From: Candidatus Dojkabacteria bacterium
Lineage (GTDB): Bacteria; Patescibacteria; Dojkabacteria; SC72
Direction of reading: 5' to 3'
Length of the DNA stretch: 64,000 nt
Assembly: GCA_023229785.1 (NCBI GenBank)
Contig: JALNYV010000004.1
Span: 28,593 to 92,592 of the forward strand
The position numbers were made by a program, and so were the translations under genes. The notes under the pieces were generated by a model. It was not told where the DNA came from. It saw only the letters and a program-made list of their open reading frames with translations, and did no database searches. Positions 29,832 to 38,010 of this stretch are shown one piece after another; the stretch's first letter is position 1; every line of letters starts with the position of its first letter.

Positions 29832-30056
29832 ATGGCAACTGAAGATGGAGAGGTAGACGAATATTATAAGAGACAAGCAAGGGAGTATGTAGACTTACTA
29901 TTTGATAAAGGATTCTTAGACGAGAATCTAAGTAGAGAAGCAATAAGGTGGTTGGAGGATTATAGTGCTTATATACTACAATCGGCAGTAAGATCATCAA
30001 TTAAAGCACATGATTTAGTAAGGAGCTTAAGGGAGAAGGAAGTAAAGAAATTGTAG
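29832..30056 (+). CDS. hypothetical helical protein
   Basis: 74 aa, all helical and charged (YYKRQAREYVDLLFDKGF, REAIRWLEDYS). GAAAGGAAAAAG site. Its last bases form the start of a structured RNA. No family recognised. Confidence 0.5.
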   Translation: MATEDGEVDEYYKRQAREYVDLLFDKGFLDENLSREAIRWLEDYSAYILQSAVRSSIKAHDLVRSLREKEVKKL

Positions 30057-30200
30057 GGTGTCAAGAACAGCGAGACCCCTGAAAGGGTCGAGCGCTAGCT
30101 TTGATTAGGTATTAAGCCCTAGGTACTGATCGCTACGAAAGCCCTACATATTAAGCACTAAGCAGGACGAAAGCCCCACCAAAGGTGGGGCTGAAAGTTC
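30052..30200. ncRNA. structured RNA candidate
   Basis: TGTAGGG (30052-30058) pairs with CCCTACA (30142-30148) and encloses GACCC-ctgaaa-GGGTC; a second strong hairpin AGCCCCACC-aaa-GGTGGGGCT ends near 30192. ACGAAAGCCC occurs twice, just before each 3' helix. There is no T run, so it is not a simple terminator. It fills the 3' end of the plus-strand accessory operon. Confidence 0.4.
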
Positions 30201-30263
30201 GACCCCATCCTTATAAAAACCTCAAAATGCTGAAAAAAGCAGTTTCCCCAGTAAAATCACTAC

Positions 30264-30293
30264 TTGACATACTAGTTTTTAATATTTTATACT
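30264..30293 (+). promoter_or_regulatory. sigma70 promoter of small RNA
   Basis: TTGACA 30264-30269, 18-bp spacer, TATACT 30288-30293; no gene follows in the sense direction. Confidence 0.65.
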
Positions 30294-30299
30294 TTAAAT

Positions 30300-30378
30300 A
30301 TCTCCTTATTGATTGTGTAAGTTTGGAGAAAGACGCTTTCGGAAGGCAAATCAGGCCTTTTAGGGGGCGTTTTTCTTA
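30300..30378 (+). ncRNA. small RNA candidate with own promoter and terminator
   Basis: From the expected start near 30300, a first hairpin TCTCC/GGAGA (30301-30329) is followed by a larger GC stem (ACGC...AAGGC/GCCTT...GCGT) and TTTTTCTT. The 5' end carries CTCCTTATT, complementary to Shine-Dalgarno sequences. About 78 nt long. Confidence 0.55.
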
Positions 30379-30572
30379 TTTTACGTCAAAACTTGACAGA
30401 TTTGTCAAAAAATACGACTTTTAGGAAAGATTTCTCGGGTTTTTTGACTTTTAGTGGCTTATGTAAGCCAAATAGCATTACAACATATTTGTAAAAATAG
30501 TGGCTTATGTAAGCGGATTGCGTTTTGGCTCAATTTCCCAAGGTTTTTGAGGATGTTTCATGTAAAACAAAA
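30379..30572. repeat. intergenic operator-like repeats
   Basis: TAGTGGCTTATGTAAGC occurs at 30452-30468 and 30498-30514. The first copy holds a perfect palindrome GGCTTATGTAAGCC. TTGACA-gatt-TGTCAA, another inverted repeat, lies near 30391. The rest of the gap shows no gene. Confidence 0.5.
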
Positions 30573-30602
30573 AAATAAGAGGTATTGAAACCTCTTATTT
30601 AA
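30573..30602 (-). terminator. bidirectional terminator
   Basis: AATAAGAGGT pairs with ACCTCTTATT over a 6-nt loop, with a T run on the minus strand and a weaker one on the plus strand. It ends the long minus-strand operon. Confidence 0.8.
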
Positions 30603-30605
30603 GCT

Positions 30606-30824
30606 TTATTTTTTGTTTCTTTGCTTCTCTGCGAACTCTTTCCTGATTTTATGGAGATTATGGAAGACAGAGAAAGCTTGACTTACTGTTAAGTTAAGAA
30701 TGCTTTTTGTTTTTTTATTTCGTTGACTATGCAGTACGATTATCGCACTGTCCTTTTTCTTATCTATTGTGATTTCTGCTTCAATATCTGGGAATAATTC
30801 TACGGATAATGTTTTTCTACTCAT
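30606..30824 (-). CDS. hypothetical protein
   Basis: 72 aa, MSRKTLSVELFPDIEAEITID then a basic helix ending AEKQRNKK. Overlaps the amidoligase gene by 8 nt and is the last gene of the minus operon. No family recognised. Confidence 0.55.
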   Translation of the reverse strand: MSRKTLSVELFPDIEAEITIDKKKDSAIIVLHSQRNKKTKSILNLTVSQAFSVFHNLHKIRKEFAEKQRNKK

Positions 30825-32952
30825 TGTTGTTTTCTCCTGTATCAGCTATTATAGTTCCAGATTCATTAGATTCTCCTGCTGTGTGTAGATAAGCCTCGAG
30901 TGTATGTCGGTCAAATATTGCTGGGGCATAATTAGCAGTTCTCCATTCTCCTATGTCTCTTTCGTAATTAGGTAGTTCTGGAATATGGTTTGCTAAGAGA
31001 GCTGTATGAAAGATTGTTATTTGTAGTACAGATATTCTGGTATTAGTCTCTCGTTGTATTATTTCCATATCGTTTTCGTTTAATGGTGCTGTCCAGTGAT
31101 GTTCACGGAAGAAGGTTACAAGTCTGTCATATTGTTCGTCTGTATATGTCATGTCATCTATTGCTCTTGTAATGCGAGTTGCTTGAGTGTGTACTTCAAA
31201 AGCGCCTTCAGTTTCCGTATCTTGTGTGCTTGGAGTGATGGAGTCCTCATATTCCGTATTTATTTCGTTTAGGTACAGATGTTGTTGTCTTTCTGGAACT
31301 GGTAAATGTGGAGATTTTTTGTATTTACGGAATTCCATTTTGAGGAAGTTTTCCAGTTTGGTTGACAGTTTGAATATCTTGGCTATCTTTTTAATTGTTT
31401 TTTCTGTGGTAGAAGAGTTTTTGCTAATGTGCTCTACTTGTTTGACATCGAAGCCGTTGATGATATTCATGACGATACGAGATACGATTTCTGCCCAATT
31501 GTAGATATAATCAAAGTCAATGATGGCTGGGAAATATCGAAGCTCTAATGTTCCTTTTTGGAATAAGGCATGAAGATTGCATCCGATGTATCTTCCGACA
31601 TAGTAATGTTCTCGTTTATCTATGTCCATGTTTGTTTTTCGATATTTTCCTTGTCCGAAGGAAATTGGATCTCCATGATTATCGTAATGTGTTTCACGAT
31701 GATTCCCATCGCTTCTTTGGATTTGTTTTTTCCAGAAGTTTGAGTAATACCAGTAATCGAGTTTGAGATCGGGGGTGATATCTTTCTCGTTGAAGTATTT
31801 GGAGATTGGGTAGCAGTATTTGTTGTTCCTTCGTTCAATTGGAAGACATGCGAAGATGAATGGTTCGAGCCAGTAGAAAGCTCTGAAAATGTCTCTGATG
31901 ATTTGAGGATTATCAGCATTCATTTTTCCATGAGATAGATGTAAATGTAGTCCGCATGATTTATCTGCTGTCCATTTGAAGTCTTTTAGTGTTTGTATGA
32001 GTTTCTGTATTTTGTCCCAACCTTTTTTATGCTTGACGACTGGCGGAAGGAATTCCATACCTTCTCCGACAATTGAACCATCCCGTACGATTTTTGTATC
32101 AGGAAGTTCTGTAGATAATAGTCTATTTGGTTGATCAACGAAGTAATGTCCAGCTTGGGCTTCTAGTTCTACTCCGATGTAGATTTTATCATGAACTGGT
32201 GGAGCTGAAGGAGAAGGCCTGTTGCCCATTTCTTGGAGAACTTTTTGTCTTAAGGAATTTTGAATTATTGGAAGACTGCGGTGTGGATATTGACGTGAGA
32301 GAGGTGTGGGTGTATTTGTATTGCTATCGTAAGTGGGAGATCTTCTTAACATAATCCGTCCGTTAGATACATCATTTCCAAAGTCCCTTGGATTCATGTC
32401 TATTTCTGTGGTAGCTACATTTACGCTTGTAATTCTAGTAGTGCTTGCCGTAAGAACGCTTAATTTTAGAGAATTGTGGAATAAGAGGCCAGAATATGCT
32501 GACTTGAAAGCATTGTCATTGACACAATCAGGGCATATATAGATGGATCTTGTTCCTGTTAATACTTCTGTGATTTCATCTACACCATAGAGAGTTTCGC
32601 AAGTTGCACATCTGATGAAATGTTCAGATATGCAGTCATTACAGTAGTAGTCATCATCTATTTCGTGGTATGATTCAAAGTCCATATCAAAGTTGTTTTC
32701 ACAATAAGCGCAATAGAAAGAATAATTTTCAAAGCATGATTCACACCATCTTTTTTCTCCATCTGCTGTTTCGACGTAATGCATGTAATCTGATTCTGTT
32801 TCTTCATCACATCGTTGGCATATTATTACTTCTTCTTCATTGTTTTCTTCATCGTCTATATCGACTGTTAAGAAGTCGTCTACTTCTTGTCCGTTATTAT
32901 CCTGTGGTGGTTGGGGTGTCGTCGTATTGGCAGCTGTGTGTCTTCTTGGCAT
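30817..32952 (-). CDS. amidoligase (Amidoligase_2 family) with N-terminal zinc knuckles
   Basis: 711 aa. Residues about 40-145 hold four CxxC pairs (CQRCDEE, CESC, CAYCE, CNDC, CATCE, CPDC), like LIM or treble-clef knuckles. After a polar linker, residues about 255-480 carry the amidoligase signature: YIGVELEAQ, VRDGSIVGEGMEFLPP, SCGLHLHLSHGK and GTLELRYFPA. The domain belongs to the glutamine-synthetase/COOH-NH2 ligase superfamily and is predicted to form amide or peptide bonds with ATP. The zinc knuckles may bind a protein substrate. A second ligase and a glutamine amidotransferase lie upstream in the same operon. Confidence 0.82.
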   Translation of the reverse strand: MPRRHTAANTTTPQPPQDNNGQEVDDFLTVDIDDEENNEEEVIICQRCDEETESDYMHYVETADGEKRWCESCFENYSFYCAYCENNFDMDFESYHEIDDDYYCNDCISEHFIRCATCETLYGVDEITEVLTGTRSIYICPDCVNDNAFKSAYSGLLFHNSLKLSVLTASTTRITSVNVATTEIDMNPRDFGNDVSNGRIMLRRSPTYDSNTNTPTPLSRQYPHRSLPIIQNSLRQKVLQEMGNRPSPSAPPVHDKIYIGVELEAQAGHYFVDQPNRLLSTELPDTKIVRDGSIVGEGMEFLPPVVKHKKGWDKIQKLIQTLKDFKWTADKSCGLHLHLSHGKMNADNPQIIRDIFRAFYWLEPFIFACLPIERRNNKYCYPISKYFNEKDITPDLKLDYWYYSNFWKKQIQRSDGNHRETHYDNHGDPISFGQGKYRKTNMDIDKREHYYVGRYIGCNLHALFQKGTLELRYFPAIIDFDYIYNWAEIVSRIVMNIINGFDVKQVEHISKNSSTTEKTIKKIAKIFKLSTKLENFLKMEFRKYKKSPHLPVPERQQHLYLNEINTEYEDSITPSTQDTETEGAFEVHTQATRITRAIDDMTYTDEQYDRLVTFFREHHWTAPLNENDMEIIQRETNTRISVLQITIFHTALLANHIPELPNYERDIGEWRTANYAPAIFDRHTLEAYLHTAGESNESGTIIADTGENNNE

Positions 32953-33373
32953 AAAATTGTTTCCTTACGAGCATGTGTCTTTTGAAGGTTAATTTGTTAT
33001 AGCTTTCTGGAAAAGCCTTTTTAAACAGCCAGATCGACCAACGACAGGCTGTTGTTTCTGAGGGTCCATATAGATGATGGGCAAATTCGTGTAAGGCGGT
33101 TATTAATGAGTCGCCTGATAAACAAATCATTTTTTGTTTTGGTATGTAGCAATCTCCGTTTTTTGTGGGAGTGTTGAATACAGAGATGGATGTTTTATAG
33201 AATTTTGCTAAGTTATGCAAGAGTTGTTTGTTTTGATTGTAGGTATGTTTTTTGTTTGCTTTGTACCACGTCTGAAGAATTCTTATAGCTCCCTTGCGGA
33301 AAGTAACAGGAGAGGAAAGAATTGTATGTTTTGTAGGATAGTTTATAATCATAGAATTGTTTTCCTGTCGCAT
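32897..33373 (-). CDS. HExxH zinc-metallopeptidase-like protein
   Basis: 158 aa. LITALHEFAHHLYG holds the HExxH motif (about residue 93), with SETTACRWSIWLFKKAFP after it. The DCYIPKQKMICLSG strand before the motif fits a minimal zincin. It overlaps both neighbours in the amidoligase operon. It could process ligase substrates or remove the modification; this is inferred from position only. An internal Met at residue 8 is an alternative start. Confidence 0.65.
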   Translation of the reverse strand: MRQENNSMIINYPTKHTILSSPVTFRKGAIRILQTWYKANKKHTYNQNKQLLHNLAKFYKTSISVFNTPTKNGDCYIPKQKMICLSGDSLITALHEFAHHLYGPSETTACRWSIWLFKKAFPESYNKLTFKRHMLVRKQFYAKKTHSCQYDDTPTTTG

Positions 33374-33675
33374 GTTATTAATTCTTCATTGTCTGTTGAT
33401 GGTATAACATAGCCTTCTTCAATTGAGAATTCTATTTCCGCAATTATACTTTGTAATTCTTTCCGCATTTTGTATACTGTAACTGTACAGTCACTAACAG
33501 AGACAGAATTGTTAAGTTCTTCTAGTTGTCTAACAAAGTCTACTAGAATTTCATTTAATCTGTCGTAAGTGGTTCCTTTCCAAGTTTCATCTAGCTTAAA
33601 AGGGATTTCTACATGGATATCGTCTAAAGACGATGTTGATTGATCGTTGGGTTGTTGGAATGCGGTTGTATTCAT
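33349..33675 (-). CDS. hypothetical protein in amidoligase operon
   Basis: 108 aa. A disordered N-terminus, then ETWKGTTYDRLNEILVDFVRQLEELNN and YKMRKELQSIIAEIEFSIEEGY helices. Acidic. No family recognised. Overlaps the peptidase-like gene by 25 nt. Confidence 0.55.
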   Translation of the reverse strand: MNTTAFQQPNDQSTSSLDDIHVEIPFKLDETWKGTTYDRLNEILVDFVRQLEELNNSVSVSDCTVTVYKMRKELQSIIAEIEFSIEEGYVIPSTDNEELITCDRKTIL

Positions 33676-33685
33676 GGGTGTGTTG

Positions 33686-34927
33686 TTAATAACCTCTTCC
33701 TTCTGCCATCAATTCGTATTCTTCTTCATCTTGAATTTTTTGTATGTCTTCTAACCATGTGTACATTAATTCTGTTATAGTGGTGATTTTCTTTTGGGCT
33801 TCAGCTAATTCCGTTCCTTTTGCGACTAAGTCGATGAATTCAGTTAATTCATCTTCTAATTCTTGTTCCGCATCCAAGAATGCTTGATTTAATCTATCGG
33901 TTGATGTATTTTCTTCGTCTTCTTGTCCCAGTGTTTCTATGATAGGATTTGTGGAAGGAAGAGTTGGAGTTTCTAAGTGTGTTGGGGTGTTTTCAGTAAC
34001 AGTAACTGCTTTGGAGTTGTAGGTCGGTGTTGTGTAGTATGGTTTAATCTCTAAATCAAATGAAATTTGAGGGTATTTTTGGTTGAGTAGATCAATTACG
34101 AATATTTTGTCTGTATCGATTGGTTCTCCTTTGCCTTCAGATGATATAGAGATATGATTGCTATCTCTTGATAGTCTGAGTGGATTGCTATTTCGTCCGA
34201 AGAATAGCTTTTCTGGTTTATCAGTGTCTTTGTTGATTGCTAAGCCTACGAAAGCAGCTCCACCCTTTGCTTCGATCTTGTCAGTTAATCCTTCCATGTA
34301 ACAAGCAAGGTCAATGGCCAGTGCTTCTGAGTCGTTGAATTTTCCACTATCTAATTCTGTTTGGTAGTGATATCCGATTGTTTCTTGTTCGAATATCTTG
34401 TCCCCGAGTTCCATGGCTTTGTCAAACAGGAAGTTTTCTTCATCGTCGAAACATTCTTTTGGGAATAGCTTGTATTTCATCAGTTCCTTCATTTGTTTTT
34501 CTTTATCTGTCCATGTTTTAACGGTTGTGTTTAGCCATTCATCGGCTAATTCTTGAAAGAATTTGTCATGTTCTGTTTTTCTTTCGTTTGAATTGCCGAT
34601 CATACCATTGTGGGTGATTAGGTAATCGCGTTTAAACAGTTCATGAGTGACTAGGATTGGGTGAGTTTGTCCTGAGTAATTAGGAGTGGAGGTTGGTTGT
34701 CTATGATGAGCCAATATCATGGTTGAAGCATTGAGTTTTGGCTGTAGGTCAATTAAGAAGTTTATTTCATCAGTTGATTTAAATCGTTCTATTGTCCCGT
34801 CTTTCTTTAACAATGCTATTCCAAATCCTTCTGTTCCGCGGCTTCTTTGGTCTTCGAATTGTTCAATTACGTAGCGATTTACTGGAATGTTGTTGTTGAG
34901 TGATTTGGCGAAAATGATTCCACACAT
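33686..34927 (-). CDS. class II glutamine amidotransferase (Ntn hydrolase)
   Basis: 413 aa. MCGIIFAKS exposes Cys2 as N-terminal nucleophile; RSRGTEGFGIAL, LAHHRQPTSTPNYSGQTHPI and ITHNGMIGN are the Ntn glutaminase motifs (residues 1-110). The domain continues to about residue 290 and ends in an acidic helical tail (about 320-410). It releases ammonia or transfers the glutamine amide. Homologues occur beside COOH-NH2 ligases in phiEco32-like phages. Overlaps the ligase gene by 49 nt, which implies a joint complex or balanced expression. Confidence 0.88.
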   Translation of the reverse strand: MCGIIFAKSLNNNIPVNRYVIEQFEDQRSRGTEGFGIALLKKDGTIERFKSTDEINFLIDLQPKLNASTMILAHHRQPTSTPNYSGQTHPILVTHELFKRDYLITHNGMIGNSNERKTEHDKFFQELADEWLNTTVKTWTDKEKQMKELMKYKLFPKECFDDEENFLFDKAMELGDKIFEQETIGYHYQTELDSGKFNDSEALAIDLACYMEGLTDKIEAKGGAAFVGLAINKDTDKPEKLFFGRNSNPLRLSRDSNHISISSEGKGEPIDTDKIFVIDLLNQKYPQISFDLEIKPYYTTPTYNSKAVTVTENTPTHLETPTLPSTNPIIETLGQEDEENTSTDRLNQAFLDAEQELEDELTEFIDLVAKGTELAEAQKKITTITELMYTWLEDIQKIQDEEEYELMAEGRGY

Positions 34928-36375
34928 TCTTTAGTCCTTTCTTTTTCTAGGTTTGTTATGTAGTCAGCGCTAGAAAGATTTGTCACGATAGTTAATTTTT
35001 CTTTATTACTTGAGAGCTTGTTTTCTAAGAAGTGGATGATATCCAAGAAGCGATTAAGCGCACGCTTTCCTTTGCGTAATTCATATGGAATACCGATATA
35101 GAATGCATCTTTTTGTTGAAATCTTTCATACATTTTTTTGAAGGTTGTATGGGTAAGATTTCTGAGATCGGTGTTGTTTGTAAGTTCAGTAGAGCCGATT
35201 AGTACGTCTAATTTGCTATTGCAGACAGTCAGTTCTTTTTGTTCTTTACGCAGTCCGAACAAGACATATTTGTTTTTTAGTCTCCATTTGAATGCAAAGA
35301 TGCGTTTGGTTAATTCTTGGGCTAATTCTGTAATGCGATAATCATCATTGAAGGTTAAGACTGGGAAATCGGATTGCTCGATATATCCCTGATTGATTTT
35401 CTTAAGTAGTTCTGCGGTTTTATCTTGGTTTGTTAAATCTTCGAGGCTTGGTTCAGGAGATTCGAGATTCCAACCCTTTGATATATCGTAGTTAGCTTTT
35501 TCTTTTTCCTCAATCATTGCTTTTGTATTGAATAGAAATTTGATTTCTTTGCGAAAGGTTGGATACAATTCAAAGGTTTTGATTGCTTTCATTATATTTG
35601 TCATGTTTTTCTTGACAAATATTGGATGATGTGGCCAGTCTTCAAGATAATCTACAAGACGTGGGACGTCTGTTTTGAGTTCTGGAAATTGTACGAGAGG
35701 ATCTTTGTGGTATAAGAATTGGTTGTGGATGCATGCAATATATGCCAAAATTGCTCTCATAACTTTTGGTGTTGTCAACCATTCGGTTGATGGGGCTCGT
35801 AATTCTAAGGCGTAAGATGAAGAACCATTCTTGTTTGGATGTCTGTCGTAGCGGAAGTCTTGAACTTTTCCATATCCATATTTTCCTTTGCGTGCTTTTT
35901 GGCTTTCCAGATTTTCTGATATTCTTATTGGTAGATAGAAGGCGAGATATTGATGGATTAAGTGTAAGAGCTTGGGTGGTTTTGACTCACAAGCGGTGTA
36001 TTCTTGTGCTAAGGTCTCATTTGGTTTGATGTTTACAAAATAATCTGGTTTTGTAAACTCTGTTGGAAATTCTACGTGAATATGGCCACCCGCTGGAGCT
36101 AGAAAACTTGTGGTTTTCCATTCGAATTGACTGAGTTTTTTGCCCATGTGTTCAAATAATGAGCGGAAGTTTTTGATGAGTTTGGAGACGTGATATTCTG
36201 CTTTTGGTCTTAGTTCTATGATATCACCAGCGTCATCTCCGATTTGACCAGCTTGTATTCTGGTTTTGCATTTTGTGACATCGTGCATAGCACTAGCGGA
36301 TAATCGTGTTCCGTTTGTTTCCATGATGATCTCTGGATCAGCGCCTATTCTGAATTTTAATTTTTTGCTTAGCAT
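34879..36375 (-). CDS. phiEco32-type COOH-NH2 ligase
   Basis: 498 aa. FRIGADPEIIMETNG, IGDDAGDIIELRPKAE, APAGGHIHVEFP and SYALELRAPSTEWL reproduce the conserved acid- and His-bearing strands of the type-2 COOH-NH2 ligases (glutamine-synthetase-like fold) seen first in phiEco32-like phages. It should bind ATP and two metals and ligate a carboxylate to an amine. The substrate is unknown; peptidoglycan peptides or a phage protein are the main options. An intrinsic terminator separates it from the coiled-coil gene upstream. Confidence 0.82.
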   Translation of the reverse strand: MLSKKLKFRIGADPEIIMETNGTRLSASAMHDVTKCKTRIQAGQIGDDAGDIIELRPKAEYHVSKLIKNFRSLFEHMGKKLSQFEWKTTSFLAPAGGHIHVEFPTEFTKPDYFVNIKPNETLAQEYTACESKPPKLLHLIHQYLAFYLPIRISENLESQKARKGKYGYGKVQDFRYDRHPNKNGSSSYALELRAPSTEWLTTPKVMRAILAYIACIHNQFLYHKDPLVQFPELKTDVPRLVDYLEDWPHHPIFVKKNMTNIMKAIKTFELYPTFRKEIKFLFNTKAMIEEKEKANYDISKGWNLESPEPSLEDLTNQDKTAELLKKINQGYIEQSDFPVLTFNDDYRITELAQELTKRIFAFKWRLKNKYVLFGLRKEQKELTVCNSKLDVLIGSTELTNNTDLRNLTHTTFKKMYERFQQKDAFYIGIPYELRKGKRALNRFLDIIHFLENKLSSNKEKLTIVTNLSSADYITNLEKERTKECVESFSPNHSTTTFQ

Positions 36376-36380
36376 AAGTT

Positions 36381-36410
36381 TGATAAAAGAGAGGGCATTA
36401 GCCCTCTCTT
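36381..36410 (-). terminator. terminator between coiled-coil gene and ligase
   Basis: AAGAGAGGGC-atta-GCCCTCTCTT, followed on the minus strand by TTTTATC. Part of the transcription from the coiled-coil gene would stop here. Confidence 0.8.
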
Positions 36411-36433
36411 GTTAATGGTTACTATTTAATTGT

Positions 36434-36946
36434 TTAGAGAGCTGGCTTATCTTCGGCATCTTCCTCAGATGTGTCGATATCAGATAATTCAAACTCATCG
36501 TGGTTGTTTTCAATCAACTTATTGGCAAGATTAGTGATATCTTGTTTGCTCGCACGATAATTGAATTTATCTGTTTTGGTTCCAGCGACTGCAACAGCGA
36601 TTTCTGCATCGAGTTCCTCAAGGTTTTTAGTCTTGCGCTCAATGTCTTTGTCAAGGTCAGCATTAGCTGACTCTAAATCTTTCTTGACTCCAGCAATAAT
36701 ATCAGCTGCTGATTTCTTTGAAGTCTTGGCTTCTTTGACGTCGACTGAATAGTTGCCAGCTTCAATTTCAGCTAATCGTTGTACGTTGGTTGCCTTTGAT
36801 GCAACTAACTTAGCAAGATCTCGGCTTGCGACTTGTCTATTTTCAACAAGTGTATTAACTGATTGCAATCGAAGGATTGCTCGAGCTTTATCTCGAAAAT
36901 TCTTGACTAATTCTAATGCTTTCGCGACTGTTTGGTTTTCAGCCAT
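36434..36946 (-). CDS. acidic coiled-coil protein, possible ligase substrate
   Basis: 170 aa. Two long helices with heptads (about 5-60 and 70-120) and a strongly acidic end (SDIDTSEEDAEDKPAL). AAGGAG site. High alanine, lysine and glutamate content and an own terminator suggest an abundant protein. It sits directly upstream of the amidoligase genes, so it is a reasonable candidate for the protein they modify, but no motif proves it. Confidence 0.6.
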   Translation of the reverse strand: MAENQTVAKALELVKNFRDKARAILRLQSVNTLVENRQVASRDLAKLVASKATNVQRLAEIEAGNYSVDVKEAKTSKKSAADIIAGVKKDLESANADLDKDIERKTKNLEELDAEIAVAVAGTKTDKFNYRASKQDITNLANKLIENNHDEFELSDIDTSEEDAEDKPAL

Positions 36947-37056
36947 TGTTTTATTTCTCCTTATGTAAATTGTTAATGTTAGTACTAACTCGTTATCAAT
37001 GTTTTTAATTACTATCGACCAAATAATAAAAAACAGTTATAACCAATAAAAAGGTA

Positions 37057-37290
37057 TTAATCTTTCAATCCGAATTCAATTCCTGTTCTGAATTTATTTT
37101 TTTCTGCAAGCTTAGAAGTTTTGGCATGGCATTTGGCGCATAAATTCCCATGTTGACTGTACCATTGCCAACTCTTTTCTATTTTTCTAGGGCAGATAGA
37201 ACATTTGTCTTTAATGTATTTGCTGTATAGTGTTGGGTTTTCTACTTCTTCTATGATTTCTGGGTTCGCCAATCGTTTTGATTTAGGCAT
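37057..37290 (-). CDS. zinc-finger protein
   Basis: 77 aa. KCSICPRKIEKSWQWYSQHGNLCAKCHAKTS has a CxxC...CxxC arrangement with an embedded W/H-rich loop, similar to small GATA- or HNH-like knuckles. Function unknown. Confidence 0.6.
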   Translation of the reverse strand: MPKSKRLANPEIIEEVENPTLYSKYIKDKCSICPRKIEKSWQWYSQHGNLCAKCHAKTSKLAEKNKFRTGIEFGLKD

Positions 37291-37874
37291 GGATGTAAGT
37301 TAATTGTTTAACGAAGTTAATGGCATTTTTTATCCTTACAGGTTAGATCCGATACGGATCACCGCTGTTTTAGTCAAGGTAAAGTTACGTTGATGTTTCC
37401 TTCTGAATGACTCCCCATAGTATGTTTAACATGATTCGCTTAAAGAAAGTGGATTAACTCAACAAGGAGTTAATAAATGTTCTTTGTTGGAATATAGTTA
37501 ACTTAAAATGGATCAAGGCCAGACATAAGTACATAGCCCATAACTTATATTTTGTGGCGTATTCCTTTTCATACTCCGCCATATTATAACTTCGGAGATG
37601 GGATGAAGAATTTTTGTACTCATTGCACTCATCATAATAAGCAGGGCGGAATACCGCTTACTGCTAGCCAGAGTGGGGATGTGCGAAGTTACGCGGGTGT
37701 TCGCACGCAGATGGCCATCTGTATCGTAAATGATTACGTCTTCATCGGATCTATTAATATGGTAAATGTTGGATAAACATACCCCTCTCTTGCGAGACGA
37801 TGGTATGCTATCATTTATCAGTGACTAATAAATCGTGTCCATCTTCGAAGCTACAATTATAACTTCGAAGATGC
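37291..37874. ncRNA. large structured RNA candidate (about 580 nt)
   Basis: No credible gene. Several strong local helices occur: CATCTTCGAAG/CTTCGAAGATG (37840-37850 with 37863-37873), TGCGAA/TTCGCA near 37682-37705, the palindrome CAGATGGCCATCTG (37708-37721), GGCGTAT...ATACTCCGCC near 37554-37580, GATCCG-atac-GGATC near 37347, and TCTC-ttgc-GAGA near 37788. The G+C content is above that of flanking genes. Size and helix density suggest a large ornate phage RNA (GOLLD/ROOL-like in style, not identified as such). Strand unclear. Confidence 0.45.
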
Positions 37875-38009
37875 TTATAAGTACTGTTTGAGTACGGTTT
37901 CTATTAAGTTTATTTCAGCATTGCTTAATATTCCATTGCCGTTTTTGACTGAGTCCTCAAGTTTTTCTACCGCTTCTTCGATAATGCGTTCTTTTTTGTT
38001 GTCTTGCAT
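37875..38009 (-). CDS. hypothetical miniprotein
   Basis: 44 aa, MQDNKKERIIEEAVEKLED...IETVLKQYL, two charged helices. A GAGGAG site lies in the end of the upstream gene. No family recognised. Confidence 0.5.
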   Translation of the reverse strand: MQDNKKERIIEEAVEKLEDSVKNGNGILSNAEINLIETVLKQYL

Positions 38010-38010
38010 G

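Noticed and set aside
31187..32954. Plus-strand frames opposite the amidoligase gene
   Set aside because: They are antisense shadows of a 711-aa gene with clear family motifs and have no ribosome sites.
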